64,000 bases of DNA, from assembly GCA_965247255.1 (NCBI GenBank), contig CBDFGS010000013.1, positions 744,001-808,000 of the forward strand, read 5' to 3'. The notes under the pieces are model-generated. The model did not search any database and was not told where the DNA came from. It was given only the letters and a program-made list of their open reading frames with translations. Both the position numbers and the translations under genes were made by a program. Shown one piece after another: positions 15,547 through 24,410 of the stretch. Numbering within the stretch: position 1 is the first letter of the stretch; each line of letters opens with the position of its first letter. Source of the DNA: CBDFGS01 sp965247255. Its GTDB lineage: Bacteria; Chloroflexota; Dehalococcoidia; Lucifugimonadales; CAUZJF01.

Positions 15547-16899
15547 CTACAATACGTTTAGCAGGCTCACTGGGTTTTCCAGCAGGCGCTTGACCTCTAC
15601 GAGGAATCGGGCGCCCTCTGCGCCGTCCGACACACGATGGTCCACTGACACTGTCGCGGTCATCATCTGCGCGACCGCCACCTCATCGCCGCGGACGACC
15701 GGCTTCTTGGCCACCGTGCCCACGGCGAGTACGGCCGACTGTGGCGGTTGAATGATGGCGGCGAAGCTGGATACGTCGAACATCCCCAGGTTGCTGATGC
15801 TGAATGTGCCCCCCGTGTACTCCTGCGGGTGTAGCGTGCCACTCTTGGACCGACCGATCAGGTCCTTGCTCGCGGAAGCGATGTCGGCGAGGCTCTTGTC
15901 GCCGCAGTCCATTATGGCGGGAACGATGAGCCCCGCCTCTTCGGCTATCGCGATACCTACGTTAATGGTCTCGCTCATCTGGATACTATCGTCCGCGAAA
16001 GAGGCGTTGAACTTCGGGTATTTCTTCAAGGCGCCCACGCAAGCCTTGATGATCATGTCGTTGACGCTTACGCGAACGCCCCGGCTCTCTAGCCCGAGGT
16101 TCACCTGCTTTCGAAGCTCCATGGCCTGTGTCATGTCGATCTCAGCCGACACGTAGAAGTGCGGTATCTCCTGCTTGCTCCTGACGGTGACGCGGGCTAT
16201 CTGCTGGCGCATCTTGGTCAGCGGTAGCTTCTCGCCCGCAGCGGGCTGTGCCGCGGCTGGCGCGGCGGTGGGCTCGGCCTCGGACGGCGCCTCCGCGGAA
16301 AGCGCCTCCGCGGAAAGCGACTCGGCGGGCTCAGCTGTGTCGGGGGCGGCTTCGGGGGCCTCCGCGACTGGCTCCGCGACCGGTTCCGGCTCTTCTTCTT
16401 CCGCGTCTGGCTCGTAGGCGAGCACGTCGTCCCGCGTAATCCGGCCGCCAGGGCCGGTCCCAGCGAGTTTGGCAAGGTCTATTCCGCGCTCCTCGGCGAT
16501 CTTGCGGGCAACCGGAGAGGCCCGCACCTCCTGGTCGGCTGCCGGCGGGGCTTCCGAGGGCGCCTCAGTCGCAGGGGGAGGCAGCGGGATGCTCTTTGGC
16601 TCCTCATCGGCCTCCTGTGGAGCCTCAGTATCTTGCTGGACCGCGTCGGGGATCTCCTCGTCCGCGGCGCCGACGATAGCGATGGGACGGCCGACGGCCG
16701 TCGCATCGCCCTCAGACACCAGAATCTGGCGCAGCACGCCCTCAGCGGTCGACTCGAACTCCACGACCGCTTTATCCGTTTCAATCTCGGCGACTGCGTC
16801 GCCTATGTTGACCTCGTCCCCCTCTGACTTGAGCCAGCGGACTACAGTTCCCTCTTCCATGTCGTACCCCATCTGGGGCATCGTCAGTTCGGTAGCCAG
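15547..16899 (-). CDS. pdhC: 2-oxoacid dehydrogenase E2 (dihydrolipoamide acyltransferase), probable CTG start
   Basis: A 450-residue E2 of a pyruvate-dehydrogenase-type complex. Domains: one lipoyl domain (lipoyl-lysine in AEIETDKAVVEFES), a long Ala/Pro/Glu linker, an E3/E1-binding domain (VARKIAEERGIDLAKLAGTG and GGRITRDDV), a second Ala/Glu-rich linker, and the acyltransferase core with SVDHRVSDGAEGARFL carrying the catalytic His and Asp. From the first ATG (16881) the protein would begin MPQMGYDMEEG and lose the first strand of the lipoyl domain. Upstream in frame is LATELT starting at a CTG (16899), preceded by GGGGGTGAG at ribosome-binding distance, and before that an in-frame TGA. CTG is therefore the likeliest start. 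Last gene of the lpd-E1-E2 operon. Confidence 0.93.
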   Translation of the reverse strand: MATELTMPQMGYDMEEGTVVRWLKSEGDEVNIGDAVAEIETDKAVVEFESTAEGVLRQILVSEGDATAVGRPIAIVGAADEEIPDAVQQDTEAPQEADEEPKSIPLPPPATEAPSEAPPAADQEVRASPVARKIAEERGIDLAKLAGTGPGGRITRDDVLAYEPDAEEEEPEPVAEPVAEAPEAAPDTAEPAESLSAEALSAEAPSEAEPTAAPAAAQPAAGEKLPLTKMRQQIARVTVRSKQEIPHFYVSAEIDMTQAMELRKQVNLGLESRGVRVSVNDMIIKACVGALKKYPKFNASFADDSIQMSETINVGIAIAEEAGLIVPAIMDCGDKSLADIASASKDLIGRSKSGTLHPQEYTGGTFSISNLGMFDVSSFAAIIQPPQSAVLAVGTVAKKPVVRGDEVAVAQMMTATVSVDHRVSDGAEGARFLVEVKRLLENPVSLLNVL

Positions 16900-16927
16900 G
16901 ACTCACCCCCTCTGCCGGACTCGCCGA

Positions 16928-17905
16928 CTATATCCCGAATAGCTCTTCGACAGTCTTGATCACCCGCGCCGCATCGGGATAGACAGCCGCCTCGAGGTTG
17001 CCAGCATACGGCGCCGGAACGTCGATGCCTCCGACTCGGGCCACGGGGCCGTCCAGATAGTCGAAAGCCTCTTCCTGAATCGAGCTCGCCACCTCGCCGG
17101 CGAAGCCGCCCGTCCTCCACCTCTCCTCGACGACGACGGCGCGAGCGGTCTTCTTGACTGACTCAACCACCGTCTGTATATCCAGCGGTCGCAGAGTCCT
17201 GAGGTCTATCACCTCGGCTTCCACACCTCTCTCAGCGAGGACCTCGGCAGCCTCCAGCGCCACGTGGACCATCCTGGAGTAGGCGATCATCGTCAGATCG
17301 TCTCCCTCGCGCTTGACAGCGGCCTGCCCAAAGGGGATATCGTAAGGCTCCTCAGGGACCTCCCCTTTAGTGCGATAGAGCATAGCGTGCTCGGCGTATA
17401 CGACGGGGTTCTCATCCGCTATAGCGGTGCGAAGCAGGCCGAGGGCGTCGTACGGGTCGGATGGGACCGCAACCTTGATACCGGGGACGGAGGCCAACCA
17501 GCCCTCGAAGCTCTGTGAGTGGGTGGCGCCGAGCTGTCCCCCACCCCCTGTAACCGTTCGGATCACGATAGGCACTTTAATCTGGCCGTTGGACATATAC
17601 CGCAGCTTCGCCGCGTGGTTGACTAGCTGGTCCAGCGCGAGCAGGATGAAGTTGATGGTCATGATCTCGACGATCGGCTTCAGCCCGGCCATGGCGGCGC
17701 CGACGGCCGATCCTACGAGCACGGACTCCGAGATAGGGGTGTCCCTGATGCGGTCCGGGCCGTAGTCCTCGAGGAATCCGCTGGTTATCGCGTAGGCCCC
17801 CTGGAAGGCGCCGATATCCTCACCCATAAGGAAAACTCCCTCGTCAGCGTCGAGCGCCTCCCTAAGGCCCTTGGTGATGGCCTCCCGAAGTATCATCTCT
17901 GCCAT
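16928..17905 (-). CDS. pdhB: 2-oxoacid dehydrogenase E1 component, beta subunit
   Basis: A 325-residue transketolase-like beta subunit of a heterotetrameric E1 that, with the alpha subunit, decarboxylates pyruvate (or a related 2-oxoacid) using thiamine diphosphate. Visible hallmarks are REAITKGLREAL, VFLMGEDIGAFQGAYAIT, DTPISESVLVGSAVGAAM, GGGGQLGATHSQSFEGW and the C-terminal transketolase domain with EVIDLRTLRPLDIQTVVES and VVEERWRTGGFAGE. It lies 48 bp after E1 alpha and 28 bp before the probable E2 start, and is transcribed with both. Confidence 0.95.
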   Translation of the reverse strand: MAEMILREAITKGLREALDADEGVFLMGEDIGAFQGAYAITSGFLEDYGPDRIRDTPISESVLVGSAVGAAMAGLKPIVEIMTINFILLALDQLVNHAAKLRYMSNGQIKVPIVIRTVTGGGGQLGATHSQSFEGWLASVPGIKVAVPSDPYDALGLLRTAIADENPVVYAEHAMLYRTKGEVPEEPYDIPFGQAAVKREGDDLTMIAYSRMVHVALEAAEVLAERGVEAEVIDLRTLRPLDIQTVVESVKKTARAVVVEERWRTGGFAGEVASSIQEEAFDYLDGPVARVGGIDVPAPYAGNLEAAVYPDAARVIKTVEELFGI

Positions 17906-17953
17906 GTCAGGCTCCGATGGGCCATAGTTAGGGGCCGAGGGTGGCCGGGGTGA

Positions 17954-18928
17954 TCATGCATAGACATTCTCATACAGGGCTTCCATCTCAGGGGCTGCGC
18001 TCTCATCCGCGAACCGAACGGCCTCGGCCACCTGCTCTTTCACGCTCTCCTCTATGCGCCCGAAGTCCTCTTCCTCCATCAGCCCTTCGTCCGTAGAGAA
18101 CGCCCGAAGGGCGTTGATCGGGTCCTTCTCACGCCACTGGTCCACCTCGTTCGACTCACGGTAGAAGCTGGGGTCCTGCACGGAGTGACCGACGAACCGA
18201 TATGTCATCGCCTCGATAAAAACGGGCCCTTCTCCGGCGCGGACCCGACTCAACGCCTCATCGGTCGCATCCCTTACCGCCAAGACGTCCATCCCGTCGA
18301 TCTGCGCCGCCGGTATCTTGTATGACTCGGCGGCCATGTAGATGTCCCGGCCCCCTGCGTGAGTCTGGTCTACGTGGGTCCCCATTCCATAGAGGTTGTT
18401 CTCCAGGAGAAAGAGCACCGGGAGCTTCCACAGGGAAGCGAGATTCAGGGTCTCGTGAAACTCGCCCTGGTTGACGGCGCCGTCGCCGAAGAAGCACAGC
18501 ACTACGCGGTCCTCGCCGCGGTACTTGCTGGCCAGGGCCATTCCCGCCGCCAAAGGCAGGTGGCCGCCAACTATCGCGTGCCCGCCCATAAAGCCCTTGG
18601 AGACGTCGAAAAGGTGCATCGAGCCGCCCTTCCCTCCGCTGCACCCCGTAGCTTTCCCCATCAGCTCGGCCATGATGACGTTCGGGTGCAGGCCTCGGGC
18701 GAGGGCGTGGCCATGGTCCCGGTAGTGGGTGACGATGTAATCATCGTCCTTGAGGACTGAGATAGCCCCGACGGCGATCGCTTCCTCGCCTATGTACAGG
18801 TGACAGAATCCTCTGATTTGGCCCTGCATATAGAGACGGCTGCACTGCTCCTCAAATCGGCGTATTAGCAGCATCTGCTCATAGAGCTGCGCCACCTGAC
18901 TCTTGTCTAGCTTCGACGCTACTTTCAT
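17954..18928 (-). CDS. pdhA: 2-oxoacid dehydrogenase E1 component, alpha subunit
   Basis: A 324-residue alpha subunit with the thiamine-diphosphate motif GDGAVNQGEFHETLNLASLW ... LENN, the Mg/TPP-binding region of the family, plus RRFEEQCSRLYMQGQIRGF near the start and HYRDHGHALARG. The E1 alpha/beta pair makes acyl-lipoyl-E2. The ATG at 18928 has GAGGA 7 nt upstream and gives MKVASKLDKSQ; the longer frame back to a TTG at 18955 adds nine residues and is less likely. It follows lpd by 34 bp. Sequence cannot separate pyruvate from acetoin dehydrogenase, but no acetoin genes are near, so pyruvate is favoured. Confidence 0.94.
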   Translation of the reverse strand: MKVASKLDKSQVAQLYEQMLLIRRFEEQCSRLYMQGQIRGFCHLYIGEEAIAVGAISVLKDDDYIVTHYRDHGHALARGLHPNVIMAELMGKATGCSGGKGGSMHLFDVSKGFMGGHAIVGGHLPLAAGMALASKYRGEDRVVLCFFGDGAVNQGEFHETLNLASLWKLPVLFLLENNLYGMGTHVDQTHAGGRDIYMAAESYKIPAAQIDGMDVLAVRDATDEALSRVRAGEGPVFIEAMTYRFVGHSVQDPSFYRESNEVDQWREKDPINALRAFSTDEGLMEEEDFGRIEESVKEQVAEAVRFADESAAPEMEALYENVYA

Positions 18929-18962
18929 CCGTGTGTCCTCAATCAGCGACGGCAAAACGCTG

Positions 18963-20345
18963 TTAAATGTGGATGGCCTCGCCCGCCGTAGCCAGAGAGG
19001 CCTCCTTGACCATCTCTGAGATCGTCGGATGCGGGTGGACCAGCCAGCCTAGCTCGTTTGTCGTGCTCTCCAGTAGCCTGGCCAGGCCAAGCTCTCCCAG
19101 CATCTCCGTCACCTCCGGGCCGATCATGTGCGCACCGACAATGTCGCCTATCTCAGCGTCGACCACGAGCTTCACCATGCCTTCGGTCTCGCCCTGGGCG
19201 AGGGCCTTCCCGCTGGCGATCGCGGGGAACTTGCCCGTCTTTACGGTGAGCCCGCGCTCGGCGGCCTGTGCCTCGGTCAACCCGAGGCTCCCGATCTGGG
19301 GTTTACAGTAGATTGCTCTGGGCATATATTCATAGTCCAGCGGCGGCGGGTCCTGGCCTGCTATGGACTCCACGGCGGTGACACCCTGGGCCGAGGCGAC
19401 GTGTGCCAGAAGGAGCTTTCCTGTCACGTCGCCGATGGCGTACACCCCGGCGACGTTGGTCTCCATCCGCTCGTTGATATTGACGAAGCTACGCTCAGTC
19501 TCGACGCCCACATCCTCCAGCCCTATTCCGTCGATGTTCCCCTGGGCGCCTACGGCAACGAGGACTTTATCGCACTCGATTTCCGAGCTGTCCGAGCCTC
19601 TGGACACTGTGACTCTGACTACGCCACCGTCGATTTCGACACCCTCGACCTGCGAGCCCGTCATCGACTTGATGCCTTGCCGCTCGAAAGAGCGCTGGAG
19701 ATGCCGGCTCACCTCTTCGTCCTCCAGAGGAACGAGTCTGGGAAGCAGCTCAACGAGCGTGACCTCAGCCCCGTAGCTGCGGTAGATGTAGGCAAACTCG
19801 ACCCCGGTGGCGCCCGCGCCGACGATCACGACTCGCCCTGGGATTTCGCGCAGCTCCAGGGCCTCCCGGCTGGTCATGACCATGTCGCCGTCGATCGGAA
19901 GGTTGGGGAGCTCCCTGAATCTAGCGCCTGTGGCGATGATGATGCTCTTGGTCGTTAGGGTCTGATCGGCCTCATCGACCAGCACTGTGTTCGCACTCTT
20001 GAGTCTGCCATGACCCTCGAAGCGCTCCACATTGTTCTTCTTAAGCAAGAAGCCGACCCCGGTGGTCAGCTTATTCACAACCTCTCGGCTGCGGTCGATC
20101 GCCTTGCCGAAATCGTATTCGAGGTTCTCGACGCTGATTCCGAACTCCTCGGGGTGCCGGAACAGGTTGAGGACCTCGGCGTTGCGTATCAGCGCCTTAC
20201 TTGGTATGCACCCCCAGTTGAGGCAGACTCCGCCGAGCTCGCCTCGCTCGACGATAGCAGTCTTGAGCCCAAGCTGGCCCGCGCGGATAGCCGCGACGTA
20301 ACCGCCCGGGCCGCTTCCTATCACGACTACATCATATTCCGCCAA
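18963..20345 (-). CDS. lpdA: Dihydrolipoamide dehydrogenase (E3)
   Basis: A 460-residue FAD-dependent pyridine-nucleotide disulfide oxidoreductase that reoxidises the lipoyl groups of E2 with NAD+. The FAD site VVVIGSGPGGYVAAI is at the N-terminus, the redox disulfide is Cys41/Cys46 in GGVCLNWGCIPSKAL, the NAD site is VVIVGAGATGVEFAYIYRSYG, the second FAD motif is VYAIGDVTGKLLLAHVAS, and the C-terminal active-site His lies in LVHPHPTISEMV. It is the first gene of the lpd, E1 alpha, E1 beta, E2 operon. No strong promoter was recognised in the 83 bp upstream. Confidence 0.96.
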   Translation of the reverse strand: MAEYDVVVIGSGPGGYVAAIRAGQLGLKTAIVERGELGGVCLNWGCIPSKALIRNAEVLNLFRHPEEFGISVENLEYDFGKAIDRSREVVNKLTTGVGFLLKKNNVERFEGHGRLKSANTVLVDEADQTLTTKSIIIATGARFRELPNLPIDGDMVMTSREALELREIPGRVVIVGAGATGVEFAYIYRSYGAEVTLVELLPRLVPLEDEEVSRHLQRSFERQGIKSMTGSQVEGVEIDGGVVRVTVSRGSDSSEIECDKVLVAVGAQGNIDGIGLEDVGVETERSFVNINERMETNVAGVYAIGDVTGKLLLAHVASAQGVTAVESIAGQDPPPLDYEYMPRAIYCKPQIGSLGLTEAQAAERGLTVKTGKFPAIASGKALAQGETEGMVKLVVDAEIGDIVGAHMIGPEVTEMLGELGLARLLESTTNELGWLVHPHPTISEMVKEASLATAGEAIHI

Positions 20346-20428
20346 TCAACGAAGCTCCAGGAGACGTGCAATTGTCTATTCTACACTATGGAATTCGATA
20401 GCTGAAGAAGCGTCCGGGGGCCCGACGG

Positions 20429-21211
20429 CTATGCGCCCCAGAAGCGCCACCATCTCCGAGGCCCACCCACTCTGCGTGGGGGCTGGACTTGAACGGGTCG
20501 ATCGTCGAGTATCGCCTTCGGTGTGTCAACGACCATCGCCTGGGCTGACTCATCCCCGACAATACGAGCTGTCGCCTCCAGGCCGGCAGTGAGTAGAGGT
20601 GAGCGTGGCCCGTGCGGGTGATGGGTGTCCGATGCGATGACATGTACGAGGCCGTCTCGGAGCATCCTGTGTGTGACACGCTTTGCGAGTCCTCCAAAGA
20701 GCCCGACTACGCTCCCCGCAGTGACCTGGCTTAGCATTCCCCGTTCCACAAGATCGAACAGCAGGTCACGTTTCTCCTGGAATACCTCGAGCCGCTCGGG
20801 GTGGGCCAGAACGGGCGTGATTCCCTGAACCTGGACCGCGAACAGCACCTCCTCGGCGTAGTTCGGATAACCAAAGAACGGCAGCTCGACTAACGCGTAC
20901 CGTGAGCCGCTCATCGGCAATGCCCGCCCTTGCTCAAACTCATCGGGCAGGTCGAGATCGAGGTGGTTCTCCATGCCCAGCTCGACGCGTACGGTTATGC
21001 CCTCCGAATCGAGTTTTCCGTTGAGTTGCTCTACGAGCGCTTGAATGTGGGGAACGGAGTGGTTTTGAGTGACGTCTGCTCTGTGCGGTGTCGCAAGGAT
21101 AACGCGCGTACCCTGCTCGGCGGCAACGCGGGCCATCTCGATGGCGTCTTCCATGGTCTCGGGGCCGTCATCCACCGCAGGGAGGATGTGTGAGTGCAGG
21201 TCGTACATCAT
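20429..21211 (-). CDS. CpsB/YwqE-like PHP-domain tyrosine phosphatase
   Basis: A 260-residue metal-dependent PHP-fold phosphohydrolase of the CpsB/CapC/YwqE group, which dephosphorylates bacterial tyrosine kinases that control exopolysaccharide export. The metal-binding motifs are in order: YDLHSHILPAVDDGP, ATPHRADV, ELGMENHLD, PVLAHPERLEVF and VIASDTHHPHG. The C-terminus (PPRRVGGPRRWWRFWGA) is basic and aromatic. No BY-kinase or polysaccharide polymerase gene is in the window, but a glycosyltransferase lies 0.9 kb upstream on the same strand. The gap to the DUF502 gene is 125 bp. Confidence 0.85.
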   Translation of the reverse strand: MMYDLHSHILPAVDDGPETMEDAIEMARVAAEQGTRVILATPHRADVTQNHSVPHIQALVEQLNGKLDSEGITVRVELGMENHLDLDLPDEFEQGRALPMSGSRYALVELPFFGYPNYAEEVLFAVQVQGITPVLAHPERLEVFQEKRDLLFDLVERGMLSQVTAGSVVGLFGGLAKRVTHRMLRDGLVHVIASDTHHPHGPRSPLLTAGLEATARIVGDESAQAMVVDTPKAILDDRPVQVQPPRRVGGPRRWWRFWGA

Positions 21212-21336
21212 CGACCCCCAGGTCCGGTTCGAAGGGAAGACGTAGTCTGCAACGACTCAAGCATATGGCGTGATACGCAACTTCAAACCGAGCCGCGAAG
21301 GCGGTACGCGGTTCGCCGCGAATGACGGAAGGAGCG

Positions 21337-22065
21337 TCAGCGCCCCGATGGCTCATCGATACGGGACGAGGTCTGGAGGCTGGGCGGCGCGGTCATCTCA
21401 GGCAGAACGATGCCCCCTGAGAAGACTGCCTTCATTGCTTCCTCGACACTGAGGTCCGCTTCGATCACCTCGTGTTCCGGGACCCAGGCGAGCATCCCTG
21501 ATGTCGGGTTTGGCACGGTGGGAATATATACGACAACCACCGCGGGACCACCCTCTACCGCAGAGTGAAGGTGACCGGTGACAAATCCGAGGGCCTTGAC
21601 GCCCGGCCTAGGCCAGTCGATGAAGACTACGCGGCTGTAGTGCTGTCCGGTGGGGGACGCCAGTCCCTCGGTAGCCTGCCTGGCCACTCCGTAGATGCTA
21701 CGCGCCACCGGGATCTTCGTCAGGACTGCGTCCTGCAAGGCCCGACTCCGCTCACCAGAGAAGAAGGACCCGATGATGTAGAAAACACCAAGGGTGACGA
21801 TCGCGCCCACAGCCGTTACGGCAATCCACTCAACCGTGGACGAAGTGGACTCGGGGAACGACGGCACGACAGGGCGAAACAAGTCGTGCAGTTTGACGAA
21901 GACAAATTGAAAGATAACGAACGTAACTAGGAGCGGTACTAGTACCAGGAAGCCGGAAAGGACCCGCCGCGCAACGTGGCTCTCGATCTGGACAAACGGG
22001 GACTTGCCGTCACCTTCCCCGTCGGGACTTGCGAGAGGGCGGGTCTGGTTCCGGTTCCGTTCCAC
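21337..22065 (-). CDS. DUF502 family membrane protein
   Basis: A 242-residue inner-membrane protein of the DUF502 family (function unknown). Two transmembrane segments are visible, LSGFLVLVPLLVTFVIFQFVF and VEWIAVTAVGAIVTLGVFYIIG (both shown in part), followed by the family core IPVARSIYGVARQATEGL, VFIDWPRPGVKALGFVTG, VYIPTVPNPTSGMLAWVP and SVEEAMKAVFSGGIV. Its start is 3 bp after the stop of the glycosyltransferase, implying translational coupling and a link to envelope or polysaccharide biology. Confidence 0.88.
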   Translation of the reverse strand: MERNRNQTRPLASPDGEGDGKSPFVQIESHVARRVLSGFLVLVPLLVTFVIFQFVFVKLHDLFRPVVPSFPESTSSTVEWIAVTAVGAIVTLGVFYIIGSFFSGERSRALQDAVLTKIPVARSIYGVARQATEGLASPTGQHYSRVVFIDWPRPGVKALGFVTGHLHSAVEGGPAVVVVYIPTVPNPTSGMLAWVPEHEVIEADLSVEEAMKAVFSGGIVLPEMTAPPSLQTSSRIDEPSGR

Positions 22066-22068
22066 GGC

Positions 22069-23292
22069 TCAAGCTCCGGCTGCGCCTTCCCATACACCGT
22101 GCGCGGCCGAGAAATAGACCTCGGAGAGACCAGCTGCTGTCTTGTCCCATCCCATCGTCCGCGCCTTGAGCTCCGCGGCGGCGCCCATTCCCTCCCTGAG
22201 CTTCGAATCGGCAAGGAGGTCAGCCATTCTATCGGCGAACGCCTCGGGGCGCTGCCATGGTATCAGGTAGCCTGTCCTTCCGTCGTCAATAAAGCTCCTC
22301 AGGCCCCCTACCCTCGATGCTATCACGGGAAGGCCGCACGCCATCGCCTCCAACGCCACCAGCCCGAAGCTCTCATAGTAAGTGGGCAACACGAAAATGT
22401 CAGCAGCGCTGTAATAGATGGGAAGCTCAGCCTGGTCGACCACCCCAGCAAAGGTTACGAAGTCGAGCACGCCAAGTTCGGTCGCCAGCGACTTCAACCG
22501 CCTCATCTCGCGGTCACGTCCCTCATCGCCACCGACGATCACCAGTCTCGTATCCGGGGCACCACGCAGCATGGCCAGGGAGTTTAGCAGTATATCGAAG
22601 CCCTTTAGGGGCTCCATTCGACCTACGGAGAGAATCACGTTCCGCTCTTCGAGGCCGAGCCGGCGCCGGGAATCCGCCTTGTCGAGCTTGCGAAACAGCT
22701 GAAGGTCCACTCCTGCAGGTATGACGTCCACTTTGTGCTCTGGCACGCCATAGAGCCGCGCCAGGTCTTCGCGCTCCTGAGTAGTCGAGACGACGATCGA
22801 GTCGACGCCTTTCATTACTCGCGACTCGGCGGCAACGCGCAGCTTCGACTCCGTCTCCCCAAGGCGCGCCTCCATCTTTATCCTGGCCAGGGTGTGGAAG
22901 GTTGCTACGTGGGGAATGCGCCACTCTCTACTCAACTCGAGTCCAGCGTATCCGGAAAGCCAGTAGTGCGAGTGGATTATGTCGTAATCGAAGCCTTCCT
23001 CCCTCTGAAACGCGTAGAGGTTGCCGAGGAACTCCGGCAGGTAGCGGTAAAGCGAGTCCTTGGTCGTGCTGTAAGGCCCCGCCTTGACATGGATGACGCG
23101 GACGCCGCGTCCCGCCTCCGTGATAGGCGGATCGTCGCAGTCGTGACACCGCGTATAGACATCTACGAGGTGGCCCTGGTGCCCCAACTCCTTGGCTACC
23201 TGAAGGATATACACATTCATGCCGCCGGTGTCCTTCTCGCCCAGGCGGGCAAGCGGACAGCCATGTACGCTCAGCATCGCCAGTCTAGTCAT
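22069..23292 (-). CDS. GT4-family glycosyltransferase (MshA/sucrose-phosphate-synthase-like)
   Basis: A 407-residue GT-B retaining glycosyltransferase. The start ATG at 23292 has AGGAG 4-5 nt upstream and gives MTRLAMLSVHGCPLARLGEK; a longer frame to 23376 has no such support. The N-terminal domain has DTGGMNVYILQVAKELG and IIHSHYWLSGYAGLEL. The C-terminal domain has ILSVGRMEPLKGFDILLNSL, VIVGGDEGRD and the nucleotide-sugar site FVLPTYYESFGLVALEAMA. This pattern is shared by MshA and sucrose-phosphate-synthase-like enzymes. The acceptor sugar is not known. Coupled to the DUF502 gene. Confidence 0.88.
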   Translation of the reverse strand: MTRLAMLSVHGCPLARLGEKDTGGMNVYILQVAKELGHQGHLVDVYTRCHDCDDPPITEAGRGVRVIHVKAGPYSTTKDSLYRYLPEFLGNLYAFQREEGFDYDIIHSHYWLSGYAGLELSREWRIPHVATFHTLARIKMEARLGETESKLRVAAESRVMKGVDSIVVSTTQEREDLARLYGVPEHKVDVIPAGVDLQLFRKLDKADSRRRLGLEERNVILSVGRMEPLKGFDILLNSLAMLRGAPDTRLVIVGGDEGRDREMRRLKSLATELGVLDFVTFAGVVDQAELPIYYSAADIFVLPTYYESFGLVALEAMACGLPVIASRVGGLRSFIDDGRTGYLIPWQRPEAFADRMADLLADSKLREGMGAAAELKARTMGWDKTAAGLSEVYFSAAHGVWEGAAGA

Positions 23293-23433
23293 GAGACTCC
23301 TAATCCTCGTCGCCGTTCCACAATTTTGGTTTGCGACGCCCTCGCACCGCGTCGGCAAATGTGCGCACGTCGACATCTTGGATGCGTGACGTCTTGGTGC
23401 AGATTCGTCGGTGTAGACTCGTCGAAATCGATA

Positions 23434-24408
23434 CTAGCGGCGAATCACCAAACGGTAAACGGCCCTGTCCGTAGCTCCCAGGTCGTACTTATATCGCTCC
23501 GTGCCACGGAGGAACTCGAACCGGCCCCTGCCCGCCCTTATAGCCTCTTCGACGGCGAAAGCCTTATTGAGAAGCCCAACGCTCAACTGGGAGTAGCTCG
23601 GATCGTAGCCGCTATTATACAGGAAATAGGCATTGGCGTAGTCGAAGTTAATGCAGGATGCGACGCGTACCCCATTTAGCTCCAAGAAGGACAGGGCGAA
23701 CTGGTCTCTCGGTGCCAGCTCCTCGGCAACATCGAGGAAAAACGCCTCGCGCGCGGGGGTCATGAACCTGGCTTTGTCCGGGCTGCTGGCGCGCAGCAGC
23801 CTCAGGAAATCGACCATGCCATCGCGGATGTCATCGATTCCTTGGCACTTGTACTGGCGGAACGTACCGGTCGATTCGAGCCGTCGCTTCTTCCTCCTAA
23901 TCTCGTGCCGCTGCTTCTTGTTGAGGCCGCCCAGGTAGTCGTCCCAGGAGCCCGGAAGTAGCTTGACCGGGGCTTTGTCCTCCTCCTCTACCACAACCGC
24001 GTATCCCTTCTCCCTGGCGACAGTCGGTAGGACCTTCAAGGTTGCCGAGGCCTCAGGTATCGACGCGAGGTCGATGGTCTCCCATTCCATCGGCTCCAGG
24101 CGATCGAGTAGTCCCGCGCAGAAACCTCGATGGTCCTCAGGGATCAGGAAGTCGTGGTAGTCGAACAGGTCGGTGCCACCCAGGAAGCTCAAGTCAGCGC
24201 CTAGCTGGCGCAAAGGAGCGATGCCCAGGAGCGACCCGCCGTCCCAAAGCGAGATAATTCGAAGCTCGGAACCTTGTCCGAAGTGACGCCACCACACGCT
24301 CTGGAGCCACGGCGTTACGAACACCGTGTTGGAAGCGCACAACGGCAATATCGCTTCCCAGCTGTCCTTGATCTCCTCGAAGGTATCTAAGCGGACCGAG
24401 AGGGCCAT
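23434..24408 (-). CDS. GNAT-fold acyltransferase, CelD/BcsL (FemAB-like)
   Basis: A 324-residue protein of the CelD/BcsL acetyltransferase group, a double-GNAT fold related to FemAB. The N-terminal half has FVTPWLQSVWWRHFGQGSEL and FLGGTDLFDYHDFLIP. The C-terminal half has LGGLNKKQRHEIRRKKRRLE, where Lys/Arg-rich sequence follows the family hallmark, and FLELNGVRVASCINFDYANA then FLRGTERYKYDLGATDR. Relatives act on polysaccharides or peptidoglycan precursors; the acceptor here is unknown. The ATG at 24408, only 2 bp after the folE stop, is chosen. The longer frame that overlaps folE is rejected. Confidence 0.8.
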   Translation of the reverse strand: MALSVRLDTFEEIKDSWEAILPLCASNTVFVTPWLQSVWWRHFGQGSELRIISLWDGGSLLGIAPLRQLGADLSFLGGTDLFDYHDFLIPEDHRGFCAGLLDRLEPMEWETIDLASIPEASATLKVLPTVAREKGYAVVVEEEDKAPVKLLPGSWDDYLGGLNKKQRHEIRRKKRRLESTGTFRQYKCQGIDDIRDGMVDFLRLLRASSPDKARFMTPAREAFFLDVAEELAPRDQFALSFLELNGVRVASCINFDYANAYFLYNSGYDPSYSQLSVGLLNKAFAVEEAIRAGRGRFEFLRGTERYKYDLGATDRAVYRLVIRR

Positions 24409-24410
24409 TC

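Noticed and set aside
16175..16475. Ala/Ser-rich and Arg/Pro-rich frames in the E2 linker region
   Set aside because: They are shadows of the repetitive Ala/Glu/Pro linker of E2.
19128..19958. A 276-codon plus-strand frame
   Set aside because: It is antisense to lpdA, whose frame has all catalytic motifs.
22735..23679. A 314-codon plus-strand frame
   Set aside because: It is antisense to the glycosyltransferase and acyltransferase genes.
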